Assembly (NCBI RefSeq): GCF_009793335.1
Contig: NZ_WING01000002.1
Coordinates: 1,240,001 to 1,304,000 of the forward strand
Direction: 5' to 3'
DNA: 64,000 nucleotides
Source of the DNA: Actinomadura sp. J1-007
GTDB lineage: Bacteria > Actinomycetota > Actinomycetes > Streptosporangiales > Streptosporangiaceae
Part shown: piece after piece, positions 1-8,338 of the stretch
How the letters are laid out: every line of letters begins with the position of its first letter
Position numbering within the stretch: position 1 is the stretch's first letter
Program-made: the position numbers and the translations under genes
Notes under the pieces: model-generated
The model's database searches: none
The model's input: only the letters and a program-made list of their open reading frames with translations
What the model was told of the DNA's origin: nothing

Positions 1-2
1 GC

Positions 3-2321
3 TTGAGCACCCTGATCACGCCCCGGCCGCCCCGCCCGACGCGGGTGAACGACGGGGTGGGCGCCAGCGCGGCCCGCCCGGACGGGGTCCCGAAGGTGCG
101 CGGCGCCTTCGAGTACTCGTCCGACCTGAGCCGCGAGGGGATGCTGTGGGGCGCGACGCTGCGCTCGCCGCACCCGTGCGCCCGCGTCCTGCGGATCGAC
201 GCCGCGCGGGCGCTGGAGGTCCCCGGCGTCCACGCCGTCCTCACGCACGAGGACGTGCCCGGCAGCGGCACGTACGGGATGAAGGTGTCCGACCAGCCCG
301 TGCTCGCGGGCGAGGCCGTCCGCTACCAGGGCGAGCCCGTCGCGGTCGTCGCGGCCGAGCACCCCGAGGCCGCGCGGCGGGCGCTGGAGCGGATCGCGGT
401 GGACTACGAGGTCCGCGAGCCGCTCACCGACCCCGAGGCGGCGCTGGAGCCCGGCGCGCCGCTCGTGCACCCGGACGGCAACCTCGTCCGGCACGTGCGG
501 ATCAGGCACGGCGACGTCGCCGCCGCCCGGCCGCGCGCCGACGTCGTCTCCGCCGGGGAGTACGAGGTCGGGATGCAGGACCAGGCGTTCCTCGGCCCCG
601 AGTCCGGGCTCGCCGTCCCGGACGGCGACGGCGGGATCGACCTGTACGTCTCGTCCCAGTGGCTGCACGAGGACCGACGGCAGGTCGCGGCGTCCCTCGG
701 CCTGCCCGAGGAGCGCGTCCGGCTGACGATGTCGGGCGTCGGCGGGGCGTTCGGAGGGCGCGAGGACCTGTCGGTCCACATCCACGCCTGCCTGCTCGCG
801 CTGCGCACCGGGCGCCCCGTGAAGATGGTCTACAACCGCGAGGAGTCGTTCTTCGGCCACGTCCACCGGCACCCGGCGCGGATGCGGATCGAGCACGGCG
901 CGACGCGCGACGGCCGCATCGTCTACATGACCGCGCGCCTGCTGATGGACGGCGGCGCGTACACCTCGACGTCGCAGGTCGTCATCGCCAACGCCTGCTA
1001 CTTCGCCGCCGGGGCGTACGAGGTGCCGAACGCCGAGATCGACGGCTGCGCGGTGTTCACCAACAACCCGCCGTGCGGAGCGATGCGCGGGTTCGGGGCC
1101 GTCCAGTCCTGCTACGCCGTCGAGTCCAACATGGACCGCCTCGCCCGCGACCTCGGCCTCGACCCGGTCGAGCTGCGCGTCCGCAACGCCATGACGACCG
1201 GCACGGTTCTGCCGACCGGGCAGGCGGTGGACGGCCCCGCGCCGGTCGCCGAGCTGCTGCGGCGGCTGGAGGCGATGCCGCTGCCGCCCGAGCCGGGCCA
1301 CCACCGCGACCCGCGCGCCTGGCCCGGCGGGCTCGGCGGCGTGACGCGCGGCGAGGGGCTGCGGCGCGGCGTCGGGTACGCCGTCGGCGTCAAGGCGATC
1401 GGCTACTCCGGCGGCGTCGAGGACGTCTGCACCGCCCGCGTCACCCTCGGCGTCCGCGACGGGCGGCCCCGGGCCGAGGCGTACTGCGCGGCGTCCGAGT
1501 GCGGGCAGGGCGTGGTGACCGTCCAGGCGCAGGTCGTCCGGACCGAGCTCGGCGTCGCCGACGTCGAGGTGCGCAACGCCGACACCCTCATCGGCGACTC
1601 CGGCTCGTCGTCGGCGTCGCGGCAGACCTGGATGACCGCGGGCGCGGTGCAGGGCGCGTGCCGGGCCGTACGGGCGAACGTGCTCGAACGCGCCGCCGCG
1701 CTCCTCGGCGAGGACGCCGGACGGCTCGCGCTGGACGGCGGCGCCGTCGTCCGCGCGGACTCGGGCGAGACCGCGGTGACGCTGCCGGAGCTGCTGGCGG
1801 GCGGGGAGGTCGCGGAGACCTTCGTGTACCGGCACCGGCCGACGCGGCGGATCGACCCCGAGACCGGGCAGGGCGACGCGCACATCGCGTTCGCGTTCGC
1901 CGCGCACCGCGCCGTCGTCGAGGTCGACACCGACCTCGGGCTCGTCCGGGTCGTCGAGCTGGCGGTGTGCGAGGACGTCGGCAAGGCGATCAACCCGCGC
2001 GCCGTCGAGGGGCAGATCGAGGGCGGCAGCGCGCAGGGCCTCGGGCTCGCGCTGATGGAGGAGGTGCAGGTGAGCGGCGGCGTCGTCCGCAACCCCTCGT
2101 TCACCGACTACCTCATCCCGACGATCCTCGACATGCCGCCGGTGCGGATCGACCTGCTCGAACTCCCGCACCCCGACTCGCCGTACGGCCTGAACGGCGT
2201 CGGCGAGCCGCCCACCCTCTCGTCCACCCCGGCCATCGCGAACGCGCTGCGCGCCGCGACCGGGCTGGACCTCCCCCGCGTCCCCGTGCGTCCCGGGCAG
2301 CTCGCCGGGCTGGAGGGGTGA
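3..2321 (+). CDS. Molybdenum hydroxylase large subunit (xanthine dehydrogenase family)
   Basis: This is the molybdopterin-binding catalytic subunit of a xanthine dehydrogenase/CO dehydrogenase-type enzyme, about 772 residues, which hydroxylates an aromatic or heteroaromatic carbon with water. The N-terminal a/b hammerhead region is followed by the cofactor motif GGAFGGRE near residue 250 and by the C-terminal GVGEPP segment near residue 733, whose glutamate is the usual catalytic base. The FAD and 2Fe-2S subunits of the same enzyme are encoded at 6981 and 7853, separated by five other genes, so the split order is unusual. The start used is TTG at base 3; the window begins here, so an upstream start cannot be excluded. 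Family membership is clear. The substrate is unknown; the neighbouring NCS2 permease and PucR regulator point to a purine-like or N-heterocyclic compound. Confidence 0.88.
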   Translation: MSTLITPRPPRPTRVNDGVGASAARPDGVPKVRGAFEYSSDLSREGMLWGATLRSPHPCARVLRIDAARALEVPGVHAVLTHEDVPGSGTYGMKVSDQPVLAGEAVRYQGEPVAVVAAEHPEAARRALERIAVDYEVREPLTDPEAALEPGAPLVHPDGNLVRHVRIRHGDVAAARPRADVVSAGEYEVGMQDQAFLGPESGLAVPDGDGGIDLYVSSQWLHEDRRQVAASLGLPEERVRLTMSGVGGAFGGREDLSVHIHACLLALRTGRPVKMVYNREESFFGHVHRHPARMRIEHGATRDGRIVYMTARLLMDGGAYTSTSQVVIANACYFAAGAYEVPNAEIDGCAVFTNNPPCGAMRGFGAVQSCYAVESNMDRLARDLGLDPVELRVRNAMTTGTVLPTGQAVDGPAPVAELLRRLEAMPLPPEPGHHRDPRAWPGGLGGVTRGEGLRRGVGYAVGVKAIGYSGGVEDVCTARVTLGVRDGRPRAEAYCAASECGQGVVTVQAQVVRTELGVADVEVRNADTLIGDSGSSSASRQTWMTAGAVQGACRAVRANVLERAAALLGEDAGRLALDGGAVVRADSGETAVTLPELLAGGEVAETFVYRHRPTRRIDPETGQGDAHIAFAFAAHRAVVEVDTDLGLVRVVELAVCEDVGKAINPRAVEGQIEGGSAQGLGLALMEEVQVSGGVVRNPSFTDYLIPTILDMPPVRIDLLELPHPDSPYGLNGVGEPPTLSSTPAIANALRAATGLDLPRVPVRPGQLAGLEG

Positions 2322-2438
2322 GCACTCCCTGACCTGGCGTAGGTACGGCCCCGCGCGGTGAGCGGCCGGGCCGTGGCCGGCCACAGAACGCTCCACTGCC
2401 GAACACCCGGCAGCGTCCGTGGCAGAAAGGTCATCAGC

Positions 2439-3368
2439 GTGATCATCGACACCCACATGCACCCGACCAACATCGTGGACCAGGCGTGGCGCCACGACGG
2501 GTCGCCGTTCACCGGCGAGCGCACCATCGAGATGATGGACGGCCCGTACATGATCAACGGGAAGCCGCGCCGCATCGACTACGGCTGCATCATGCCCCCG
2601 CCCGGCAACTCGGTGTGGCAGGACGGGATGCGCACCGGCCGCGAGGGCATCCGCGACTACATGGCGTACATCACCGAGCTGGTCCAGCGGTACCCGGACC
2701 GGTTCATCGGGAACTTCATGTACAACCCGCGCTTCGGGCCGGAGAACGGCGCGAAGGAGCTGGAGTTCCACGTCAAGGAGTACGGCTACAAGATGGTCAA
2801 GCTCCACGCCAACATGCACGCCTACCGCCCGGACCGGGCCCTGGACTGGCTGCGGCCCGTCCTGCGGGTCTGCGACGAGCTCGGCCTCGTGGTGCTGATC
2901 CACACCGGCGACGGGCCGTACTCGATCCCGACGCAGTTCTACCCGATCATCCGCGAGTTCAAGGACGTCAACTTCATCCTCGCGCACTTCGGCGTGCAGA
3001 CCGGCGGGGTGTACTGCTTCGAGGCGCTCTACATGATCCTCGACAGCCCCAACGTGTACGGCGAGTCCGGCTGGCTGCTCCAGTCGCGGATCGTGGAGTT
3101 CGCGCAGCAGATGGAGAAGCACCAGCTCGTGTTCGGCACCGACTCCCCGCCGAACGAGCCCGGCATGTGGGCGCGCGAGCTGGAGGTCCTGTGCGGGCCG
3201 CCCCCGCAGGGCATGCACCTGTCGGAGGACGACCTGGAGGGCTACCTCGGCAACAACATGGCCAAGCTCCTCGGGCTGAAGCCGACGCCGCCGCCGCGCA
3301 CGCCGGAGGAGGCGCAGGCGCGCCTCACCGACACCTACGCGGGCGTCGGCGCGGTCACCGCGGGCTAG
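2439..3368 (+). CDS. Amidohydrolase family 2 (ACMSD-like) enzyme
   Basis: A 309-residue metal-dependent TIM-barrel hydrolase or decarboxylase of the amidohydrolase_2 family, which includes aminocarboxymuconate-semialdehyde decarboxylase. The metal-binding HxH motif is at the N-terminus (DTHMHPTN), a histidine follows a hydrophobic strand in VVLIHTGDG, another lies in FILAHFG, and the late metal-binding aspartate is in VFGTDSPPNEP. The GTG at 2439 is preferred over upstream codons because an AGAAAGG ribosome site lies at 2424-2430 and the protein then begins directly with the HxH strand. It lies between the hydroxylase large subunit and the permease, which suggests that it acts on the ring-opened or hydroxylated product. 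Whether it hydrolyses or decarboxylates cannot be told from sequence. Confidence 0.82.
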   Translation: MIIDTHMHPTNIVDQAWRHDGSPFTGERTIEMMDGPYMINGKPRRIDYGCIMPPPGNSVWQDGMRTGREGIRDYMAYITELVQRYPDRFIGNFMYNPRFGPENGAKELEFHVKEYGYKMVKLHANMHAYRPDRALDWLRPVLRVCDELGLVVLIHTGDGPYSIPTQFYPIIREFKDVNFILAHFGVQTGGVYCFEALYMILDSPNVYGESGWLLQSRIVEFAQQMEKHQLVFGTDSPPNEPGMWARELEVLCGPPPQGMHLSEDDLEGYLGNNMAKLLGLKPTPPPRTPEEAQARLTDTYAGVGAVTAG

Positions 3369-3375
3369 CGGCACG

Positions 3376-3411
3376 GCCCGGCCGGGCGCCTCGGGGGGCG
3401 CCCGGCCGGGC
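3376..3411 (+). terminator. Strong hairpin after the amidohydrolase gene
   Basis: A perfect 15-bp inverted repeat (3376-3390 with 3397-3411, arms beginning GCCCGGCCGGG) encloses a 6-nt loop. It starts 8 bases after the stop codon at 3368. There is no T-run, as is common in GC-rich actinomycetes. It may separate or attenuate transcription between the hydroxylase/amidohydrolase genes and the permease. Confidence 0.6.
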
Positions 3412-3534
3412 GACGGCGCCGGGCCGGGCGGGGGAGTCCGGCCGGGCGCCAGGGGGTTCATCACGGGGGCCTCGCCGGGCGCAGGGGTGGCGCGCTCCGC
3501 GAGGTGCTGGGCAGATGCCTGGAGGTGGCCAGAC

Positions 3535-4950
3535 GTGTCCGATACGTCCGGCAGAGAAAAGTCCCTGTCTCCGCAGTCCCGACAGTCCCACCAGTCCCAC
3601 CGGTCCCCGCCGTCCGCCGCCGGCCCGGCCGCCCCGCGGCATCCGGTCGACGCGGTCCCGCCGCTCGGCAGGCTGGTCCCGCTCGGCGTCCAGCACGTGC
3701 TGGTGATGTACGCCAGCACCATCGCGGTGCCGCTCATCGTCGCGGCCGGGCTCGGGCTGCCCGCCCGCGACGTGGTCGCCCTCGTGGCCGCCGACCTGCT
3801 GCTGTGCGGGATCGGCACGCTGCTCCAGTCGGCCGGCGTGTGGCGGGTCGGCGCGCGGCTGCCGCTGGTGATCGGCGCCGCCTACAACGGCGTGGTGCCG
3901 ATGGTGCTGATCGGCACCGAGTACGGAATCCCGGTGATGTACGGCTCGATCGTGCTCGCCGGCGTCTTCATGGTCGCGTTCGCGCCGCTGTTCGGGCGGC
4001 TGCTGCGGTTCTTCCCGCCGGTCGTGGTCGGCACCACGATCACGCTGATCGGGATCACGCTGGTCCCGGCCGGCGCGCGGATGATCTTCGGCGGGAAGCC
4101 CGGCGACGCCGGGTTCGGCGCCCCGTCCGGGATCGCGCTCGGCGGCCTCACCCTGCTGGTGGTCGTGCTGCTCTACCGGTTCCTGCCGCCGCTGCTCGGC
4201 CAGCTCGCGATCCTCGCGGGCATGGTCCTGGTGACGGCCGTGGCGCTGCTCACCGGCCAGGCCGACTTCGGCGGGGTCGGGCACGGCGCCGTCGCGAGCG
4301 CGCCCGAGCCGTTCCACTTCGGGTACCCGTCGTTCGACGCCGTCGCGTGCCTGTCGCTCGTCCTCATCCAGTTCGTGCTGATGGTGGAGACGTCCGGGCA
4401 GGTCCTCGCGGTCGGGGAGGCGGTCGAGCGGCCCGCGTCCCGGCGCGACGTGATCGCCGCGCTCCGCGCCGACGGCGTGGTCAGCACGCTCGGCGGGGTC
4501 TTCCAGTCGTTCATGTACATCACCTTCACCCAGAACATCGGCGTGGTGACCCTCACCCGGGTCCGCAGCCGGTGGGTGACCGCTGCGGCCGGGGCGATCC
4601 TCGTGCTGATGAGCGTGTTCCCGGTGTTCGGCCGGGTCGTGGCGTCGGTGCCGAAGCCGGTGCTCGGCGGCGCGACCCTCGCCATGTTCGCGACCGTCGC
4701 GGTCGTCGGGCTGCGCATCCTCGCGGACGTGCGGCGCGACACCGCCAACCTGGTGATCGTCGCGGTGTCGCTCGCGGTCGGGCTCGTCCCGATGGCCGTG
4801 CCCGGCGCGTACGACCAGCTGCCGCAGTCGGCGCGGATGTTCCTCGACAGCGGCGTCGCCGTCGGGACCCTCGCCGCCGTCCTGCTCAACCTGCTGTTCC
4901 ACCACCTGCCATGGCCGCGCTGGGAGCGGCCCGAGGAGGAGACGATTTGA
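3535..4950 (+). CDS. NCS2-family nucleobase (uracil/xanthine) permease
   Basis: A polytopic membrane protein of about 471 residues with the 12-14 hydrophobic segments of the nucleobase:cation symporter-2 family. Family hallmarks are the N-terminal GVQHVLVMYASTIAVPL segment and the mid-protein carboxylate segment around LVLIQFVLMVETSGQVLAVGE. GTG at 3535 is chosen because GGAGGTGG lies just upstream at 3521-3528; a start at 3487 would add a tail before the ribosome site. Its stop overlaps the TTG start of ubiX. It probably imports the substrate of the surrounding hydroxylase/decarboxylase cluster. NCS2 members carry uracil, xanthine, urate or related heterocycles, so the cargo is likely a nitrogen heterocycle, but its identity is open. 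Confidence 0.88.
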   Translation: MSDTSGREKSLSPQSRQSHQSHRSPPSAAGPAAPRHPVDAVPPLGRLVPLGVQHVLVMYASTIAVPLIVAAGLGLPARDVVALVAADLLLCGIGTLLQSAGVWRVGARLPLVIGAAYNGVVPMVLIGTEYGIPVMYGSIVLAGVFMVAFAPLFGRLLRFFPPVVVGTTITLIGITLVPAGARMIFGGKPGDAGFGAPSGIALGGLTLLVVVLLYRFLPPLLGQLAILAGMVLVTAVALLTGQADFGGVGHGAVASAPEPFHFGYPSFDAVACLSLVLIQFVLMVETSGQVLAVGEAVERPASRRDVIAALRADGVVSTLGGVFQSFMYITFTQNIGVVTLTRVRSRWVTAAAGAILVLMSVFPVFGRVVASVPKPVLGGATLAMFATVAVVGLRILADVRRDTANLVIVAVSLAVGLVPMAVPGAYDQLPQSARMFLDSGVAVGTLAAVLLNLLFHHLPWPRWERPEEETI

Positions 4951-5576
4951 CGTCCACACGCCCGCGGCTGGTCGTCGGGATCTCGGGGTCCAGCGCCCCG
5001 CAGTACGGCATCGCCCTGCTGGAGGCGCTGCGCAAGCTCGGCACCGTCGAGACGCACCTGGTCGTGTCGGCGGGGGCCCGCCGCACCGTCGAGCTGGAGG
5101 CGCGGCGGGACCCCGACGAGGTGTGCGCGCTCGCCGACGTGGTCCACGACTCCCGCGACCTGGCCGCGGCCGTGTCGTCCGGCTCGTTCCTGACGCTCGG
5201 CATGGCGGTCGTGCCGTGCTCGATGAAGACCCTGGCCGCCGTCGCGCACGGCTTCTCGGGCGACCTGCTCGCCCGCGCCGCCGACGTGACGCTGAAGGAG
5301 CGGCGGCGGCTGGTCCTCGTGACCCGCGAGACGCCGCTCGGCCTCGTCCACCTGCGGAACATGACCGCGGTCACCGAGGCGGGCGCGGTGGTCCTGCCGC
5401 CCGTCCCCGGCTTCTACGCCCGGCCGCGCACGATCGACGACCTGATCGCGCACACGGTCGGGAAGGTGCTCGACCAGTTCGGGATCGAGCACCACCTGTT
5501 CCGGCGGTGGGACGGGCCGCCGGACGACGCCCCGGACGCGCCCGCCGCGCGGACCCCCGAGGAGGAGACCCTGTGA
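4947..5576 (+). CDS. ubiX: UbiX-family flavin prenyltransferase
   Basis: A 209-residue flavoprotein of the UbiX/Pad1 family that makes prenylated FMN, the cofactor needed by UbiD decarboxylases. The flavin-binding start VVGISGSSAPQYG and the serine/cysteine segment VVPCSMKTLAAVAHG are visible, as is the conserved RRLVLVTRETPLGLVHLRNM stretch that contacts phosphate and FMN. The TTG at 4947 overlaps the permease stop codon, which indicates translational coupling. The C-terminal 20 residues are acidic and proline-rich and lie outside the fold. Its immediate downstream partner is UbiD, again with overlapping codons, so the two form one cofactor-enzyme unit. Confidence 0.9.
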   Translation: MTSTRPRLVVGISGSSAPQYGIALLEALRKLGTVETHLVVSAGARRTVELEARRDPDEVCALADVVHDSRDLAAAVSSGSFLTLGMAVVPCSMKTLAAVAHGFSGDLLARAADVTLKERRRLVLVTRETPLGLVHLRNMTAVTEAGAVVLPPVPGFYARPRTIDDLIAHTVGKVLDQFGIEHHLFRRWDGPPDDAPDAPAARTPEEETL

Positions 5577-6979
5577 CGACCCTGTCCGAACGCCAGGACC
5601 TGCACGTGTGGCTGGCGGAGCATACGGCGCGCTCGCCCGGCGACGTGCTCGTCGTGGACGACGAGCTGTCGGCCGAGGAGGACGTGACGGCGCTGGCGTT
5701 CGCGCTGGCGGCGCGCGGCCGCGACGAGATGGTCCGCTGCCCGAAGGTCGCGGGGCTCGGCGTGGAGCTGGTGACGAACGTGTTCGCGTCCCGGGCGCGG
5801 ATCGCGTCGCTGTTCGGCACCGACCAGGCCGGGCTGCACGCCGCCTACCAGGAACGGTCCCGCCGGGCGTGCGAGCCCGAGGCCGTCCCGGACGGCCCGG
5901 TCCTCGCCGAGGTGCTGACCGGCGCGGACGCCGACCTGGCGGCGGTCCCGATGATCCGGCACTTCGCGTCCGACCTCGGCCGCTACATCACCAGCGGCAT
6001 CGTCGTCGCCGAGGACCCGGACGGCGACGCGGGAACGGGCACGGGAGCGGGAGCGGGCGCGGGCAACCTCAGCTACCACCGCGCGACGCCGCACGCGCCG
6101 CACGAGCTGGCACTCAGCCTGCACTCGCGCGGCGACCTGTGGCGGCTGCTGAACCGCGCCCGCGACCTCGGCCGGCCGCTGCCCGTCGCGATGGTGGTCG
6201 GCGGGCACCCGCTGTTCATGCTGGCGGCGTCCGCGCGGGTCGGGCCCGGCGTGGACGAGCGGGCGATCGCGGGCGGGCTGTTCGGCGAGCCGCTCCAGGT
6301 CGTCCGGACGCCGCGGCACGGCATCCGCGTCCCGGCGACCGCCGAGTACGTCATCGAGGGCGTGATCGACCCGGGCGACCGCGCGCCGGAGGGGCCGTTC
6401 GGCGAGTTCTCCGGGTACTCCTCGCACCGTTCGACCAACAACGTGCTGCGCGTCGAGACGATCTGCCGGCGCCGCGACCCCGTCCTGCTGGACGTCGTCG
6501 CGGGCAACTCCGCCGAGCACCTCAACCTCGCGCGGATCCCCCGGGAGTCGGAGATGGCCGAGCAGCTCGCCGCCCGCTTCCCCGACGTGACCGCGCTGCA
6601 CTACCCGAACTCCGGCACGCACTTCCACGCGTACGTGGCGCTGCGGCAGCGCCGCCCCGGCCAGGCCCGCCAGGTGATGCTGGGCCTGCTCGGCTGGGAC
6701 CCGTACCTGAAGACGGTGGTCGCCGTGGACGACGACGTGGACGTCACCGACGACGCCGCCGTCCTGTGGGCGCTCGCCGCCCACTTCCAGCCGCACGCCG
6801 ACCTGTTCGTCGTGGACGGGCTGCCCGGCAGCCCGCTCGACCCGTCGTCCGGGACGGACGGCACGACCTCGCGGATGGGCCTGGACGCCACGCGGGGCCC
6901 CGGGTTCGACGGCGAGCCGATCGAGCTGAGCGCGCGCGCCCGCGACCGGGCCGCCCGCCTCCTCGCGAAAGGAGCCTGA
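5573..6979 (+). CDS. ubiD: UbiD-family prFMN-dependent decarboxylase
   Basis: A 468-residue reversible (de)carboxylase of the UbiD family, which acts on alpha,beta-unsaturated, aromatic or heteroaromatic acids using prenylated FMN. The signature EGPFGEFSGY loop is near residue 275, and the late VVDDDVDVTDDAAVLWALA and PGSPLDPSS segments are standard for the family. A glycine/alanine/threonine low-complexity insertion (GTGTGAGAGAG) sits near residue 155 in the N-terminal domain. GTG at 5573 overlaps the ubiX stop. The neighbouring NCS2 permease and molybdenum hydroxylase favour an N-heterocyclic carboxylate as substrate rather than the ubiquinone precursor, which actinomycetes do not make; that is inference. 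Confidence 0.88.
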   Translation: MTTLSERQDLHVWLAEHTARSPGDVLVVDDELSAEEDVTALAFALAARGRDEMVRCPKVAGLGVELVTNVFASRARIASLFGTDQAGLHAAYQERSRRACEPEAVPDGPVLAEVLTGADADLAAVPMIRHFASDLGRYITSGIVVAEDPDGDAGTGTGAGAGAGNLSYHRATPHAPHELALSLHSRGDLWRLLNRARDLGRPLPVAMVVGGHPLFMLAASARVGPGVDERAIAGGLFGEPLQVVRTPRHGIRVPATAEYVIEGVIDPGDRAPEGPFGEFSGYSSHRSTNNVLRVETICRRRDPVLLDVVAGNSAEHLNLARIPRESEMAEQLAARFPDVTALHYPNSGTHFHAYVALRQRRPGQARQVMLGLLGWDPYLKTVVAVDDDVDVTDDAAVLWALAAHFQPHADLFVVDGLPGSPLDPSSGTDGTTSRMGLDATRGPGFDGEPIELSARARDRAARLLAKGA

Positions 6980-6980
6980 C

Positions 6981-7874
6981 GTGGAGCACCTGCGACCCGA
7001 GAGCTGGGCCGAGGCCCTCGCCCTCCGCGCCGAACGTCCCGACGCCCTGCCCGTCGCGGGCGGGACCGACGTCATGGTCGAGCTGAACTTCGACCGCGCC
7101 CGGCCGCCCGCGCTGCTCGACCTGTCCCGCGTGCCCGAGCTGACCGGGTGGGAGCGCGACGGCGGCCACATCCGGCTGGGCGCCGCCGAGCCGTACACCC
7201 GGATCGTCAACCGGCTGGGCGGCCCGCTGCCGGGCCTCGCCGCCGCGTCCCGCACGGTCGGGTCGCCGCAGATCCGCAACCGCGGCTCGGTCGGCGGCAA
7301 CCTCGGCTCGGCCTCGCCCGCCGGCGACGCGCACCCGCCGCTGCTCGCGTCCGGCGCGACCGTCGAGGCGGCCTCGGTCCGCGGCACGCGCGACATCCCC
7401 GCGGACGCGTTCTTCACCGGCGTGAAGCGCAACGCGCTGGAGCCGGACGAGCTGATCGCGGCGGTGCGCGTGCCGGTGGCGCGGGGGCCGCAGCGGTTCG
7501 CCAAGATCGGCACCCGGAACGCGATGGTGATCGCCGTGTGCTCGTTCGCGCTGGCGCTCGACGTGGAGGCGCGGACCGCCGGGACCGGCGTCGGCTCCGC
7601 CGCGCCGACCCCGCGCCGCGCGGCCGAGGCCGAGCGGTTCCTCGCGGGGGAGCTGGAGGCGGGCGGCCACTGGGAGTCGCGCGCCGCCCTGCCCGCGGCC
7701 CTGGCCCGCGAGTTCGGCGCGCTCGTCGCGGACGCCGCCGCGCCCATCGACGACGTCCGGGGGACCGCGCAGTACCGGCGGCACGCCCTCGCCGTCATCG
7801 CCCGCCGCACGCTCACCTGGGCGTGGGCCGAACTTCGGAAGGAGACCACCGGATGCGGATGTCATGCCATGTGA
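6981..7874 (+). CDS. FAD-binding medium subunit of the molybdenum hydroxylase
   Basis: A 297-residue subunit with an N-terminal FAD-binding domain of the CoxM/XdhB type. The dinucleotide motif is seen in LPVAGGTDVMVELN near residue 30, and the second flavin-binding stretch in TVGSPQIRNRGSVGGNLGSASPAGD near residues 92-116, ending in the typical ASPAGD. A CO dehydrogenase flavoprotein C-terminal domain follows. It passes electrons between the 2Fe-2S subunit and NAD or another acceptor. The GTG start lies one base past the ubiD stop, and the gene overlaps the 2Fe-2S gene by 22 bases, so it is co-translated with both neighbours. Confidence 0.9.
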   Translation: MEHLRPESWAEALALRAERPDALPVAGGTDVMVELNFDRARPPALLDLSRVPELTGWERDGGHIRLGAAEPYTRIVNRLGGPLPGLAAASRTVGSPQIRNRGSVGGNLGSASPAGDAHPPLLASGATVEAASVRGTRDIPADAFFTGVKRNALEPDELIAAVRVPVARGPQRFAKIGTRNAMVIAVCSFALALDVEARTAGTGVGSAAPTPRRAAEAERFLAGELEAGGHWESRAALPAALAREFGALVADAAAPIDDVRGTAQYRRHALAVIARRTLTWAWAELRKETTGCGCHAM

Positions 7875-8338
7875 ACGGCGAGGAGCGCGCCGCCGACGAC
7901 GTGCGGGCGCAGGAGAGCCTGCTGTTCGTCCTGCGCGAGCGGCTCGGCCTGCCGGGCAGCAAGAACGCCTGCGAGCAGGGCGAGTGCGGGTCGTGCACGG
8001 TCTACCTCGACGGCGTGCCGGCCTGCGCGTGCCTGGTCCCGGCGGGGCAGGCGGACGGCCGCAACGTCGTCACGGTCGAGGGGCTCGGCGACGACGGCGA
8101 CCTGGACCTCGTGCAGCGGGCGTTCGTGGACGCGGGCGCGGTGCAGTGCGGGTTCTGCACGCCGGGGTTCGTGGTCGCCGCGCACGACCTGGTCCGCAAG
8201 GGGTACGCGCCGACCGACGAGGACATCCGGGAGGCGCTCGCCGGGAACCTGTGCCGCTGCACCGGCTACGAGAAGATCCTTGACGCGGTCCGGCTGGCCG
8301 CCGCACGGTGGTGGTCGCACGAGGCCGCGGGCGGGTGA
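7853..8338 (+). CDS. 2Fe-2S small subunit of the molybdenum hydroxylase
   Basis: A 161-residue iron-sulfur subunit of the CoxS/XdhC type. The plant-ferredoxin cluster motif is CEQGECGSCTVYLDG near residues 43-57. The second, helical cluster motif is CGFCTPGF near residue 102 together with NLCRCTGYEKI near residue 134. All eight cysteines expected for two clusters are present. ATG at 7853 starts inside the end of the FAD-subunit gene. Its stop overlaps the GTG proposed for the PucR regulator, so the catabolic genes and their regulator are probably one transcript. Confidence 0.93.
   Translation: MRMSCHVNGEERAADDVRAQESLLFVLRERLGLPGSKNACEQGECGSCTVYLDGVPACACLVPAGQADGRNVVTVEGLGDDGDLDLVQRAFVDAGAVQCGFCTPGFVVAAHDLVRKGYAPTDEDIREALAGNLCRCTGYEKILDAVRLAAARWWSHEAAGG

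Noticed and set aside
3355..4959. Very long minus-strand open frames opposite the permease and similar frames elsewhere
   Set aside because: They are arginine-, histidine- and proline-rich shadow frames caused by high GC, lie opposite well-supported genes and match no family.
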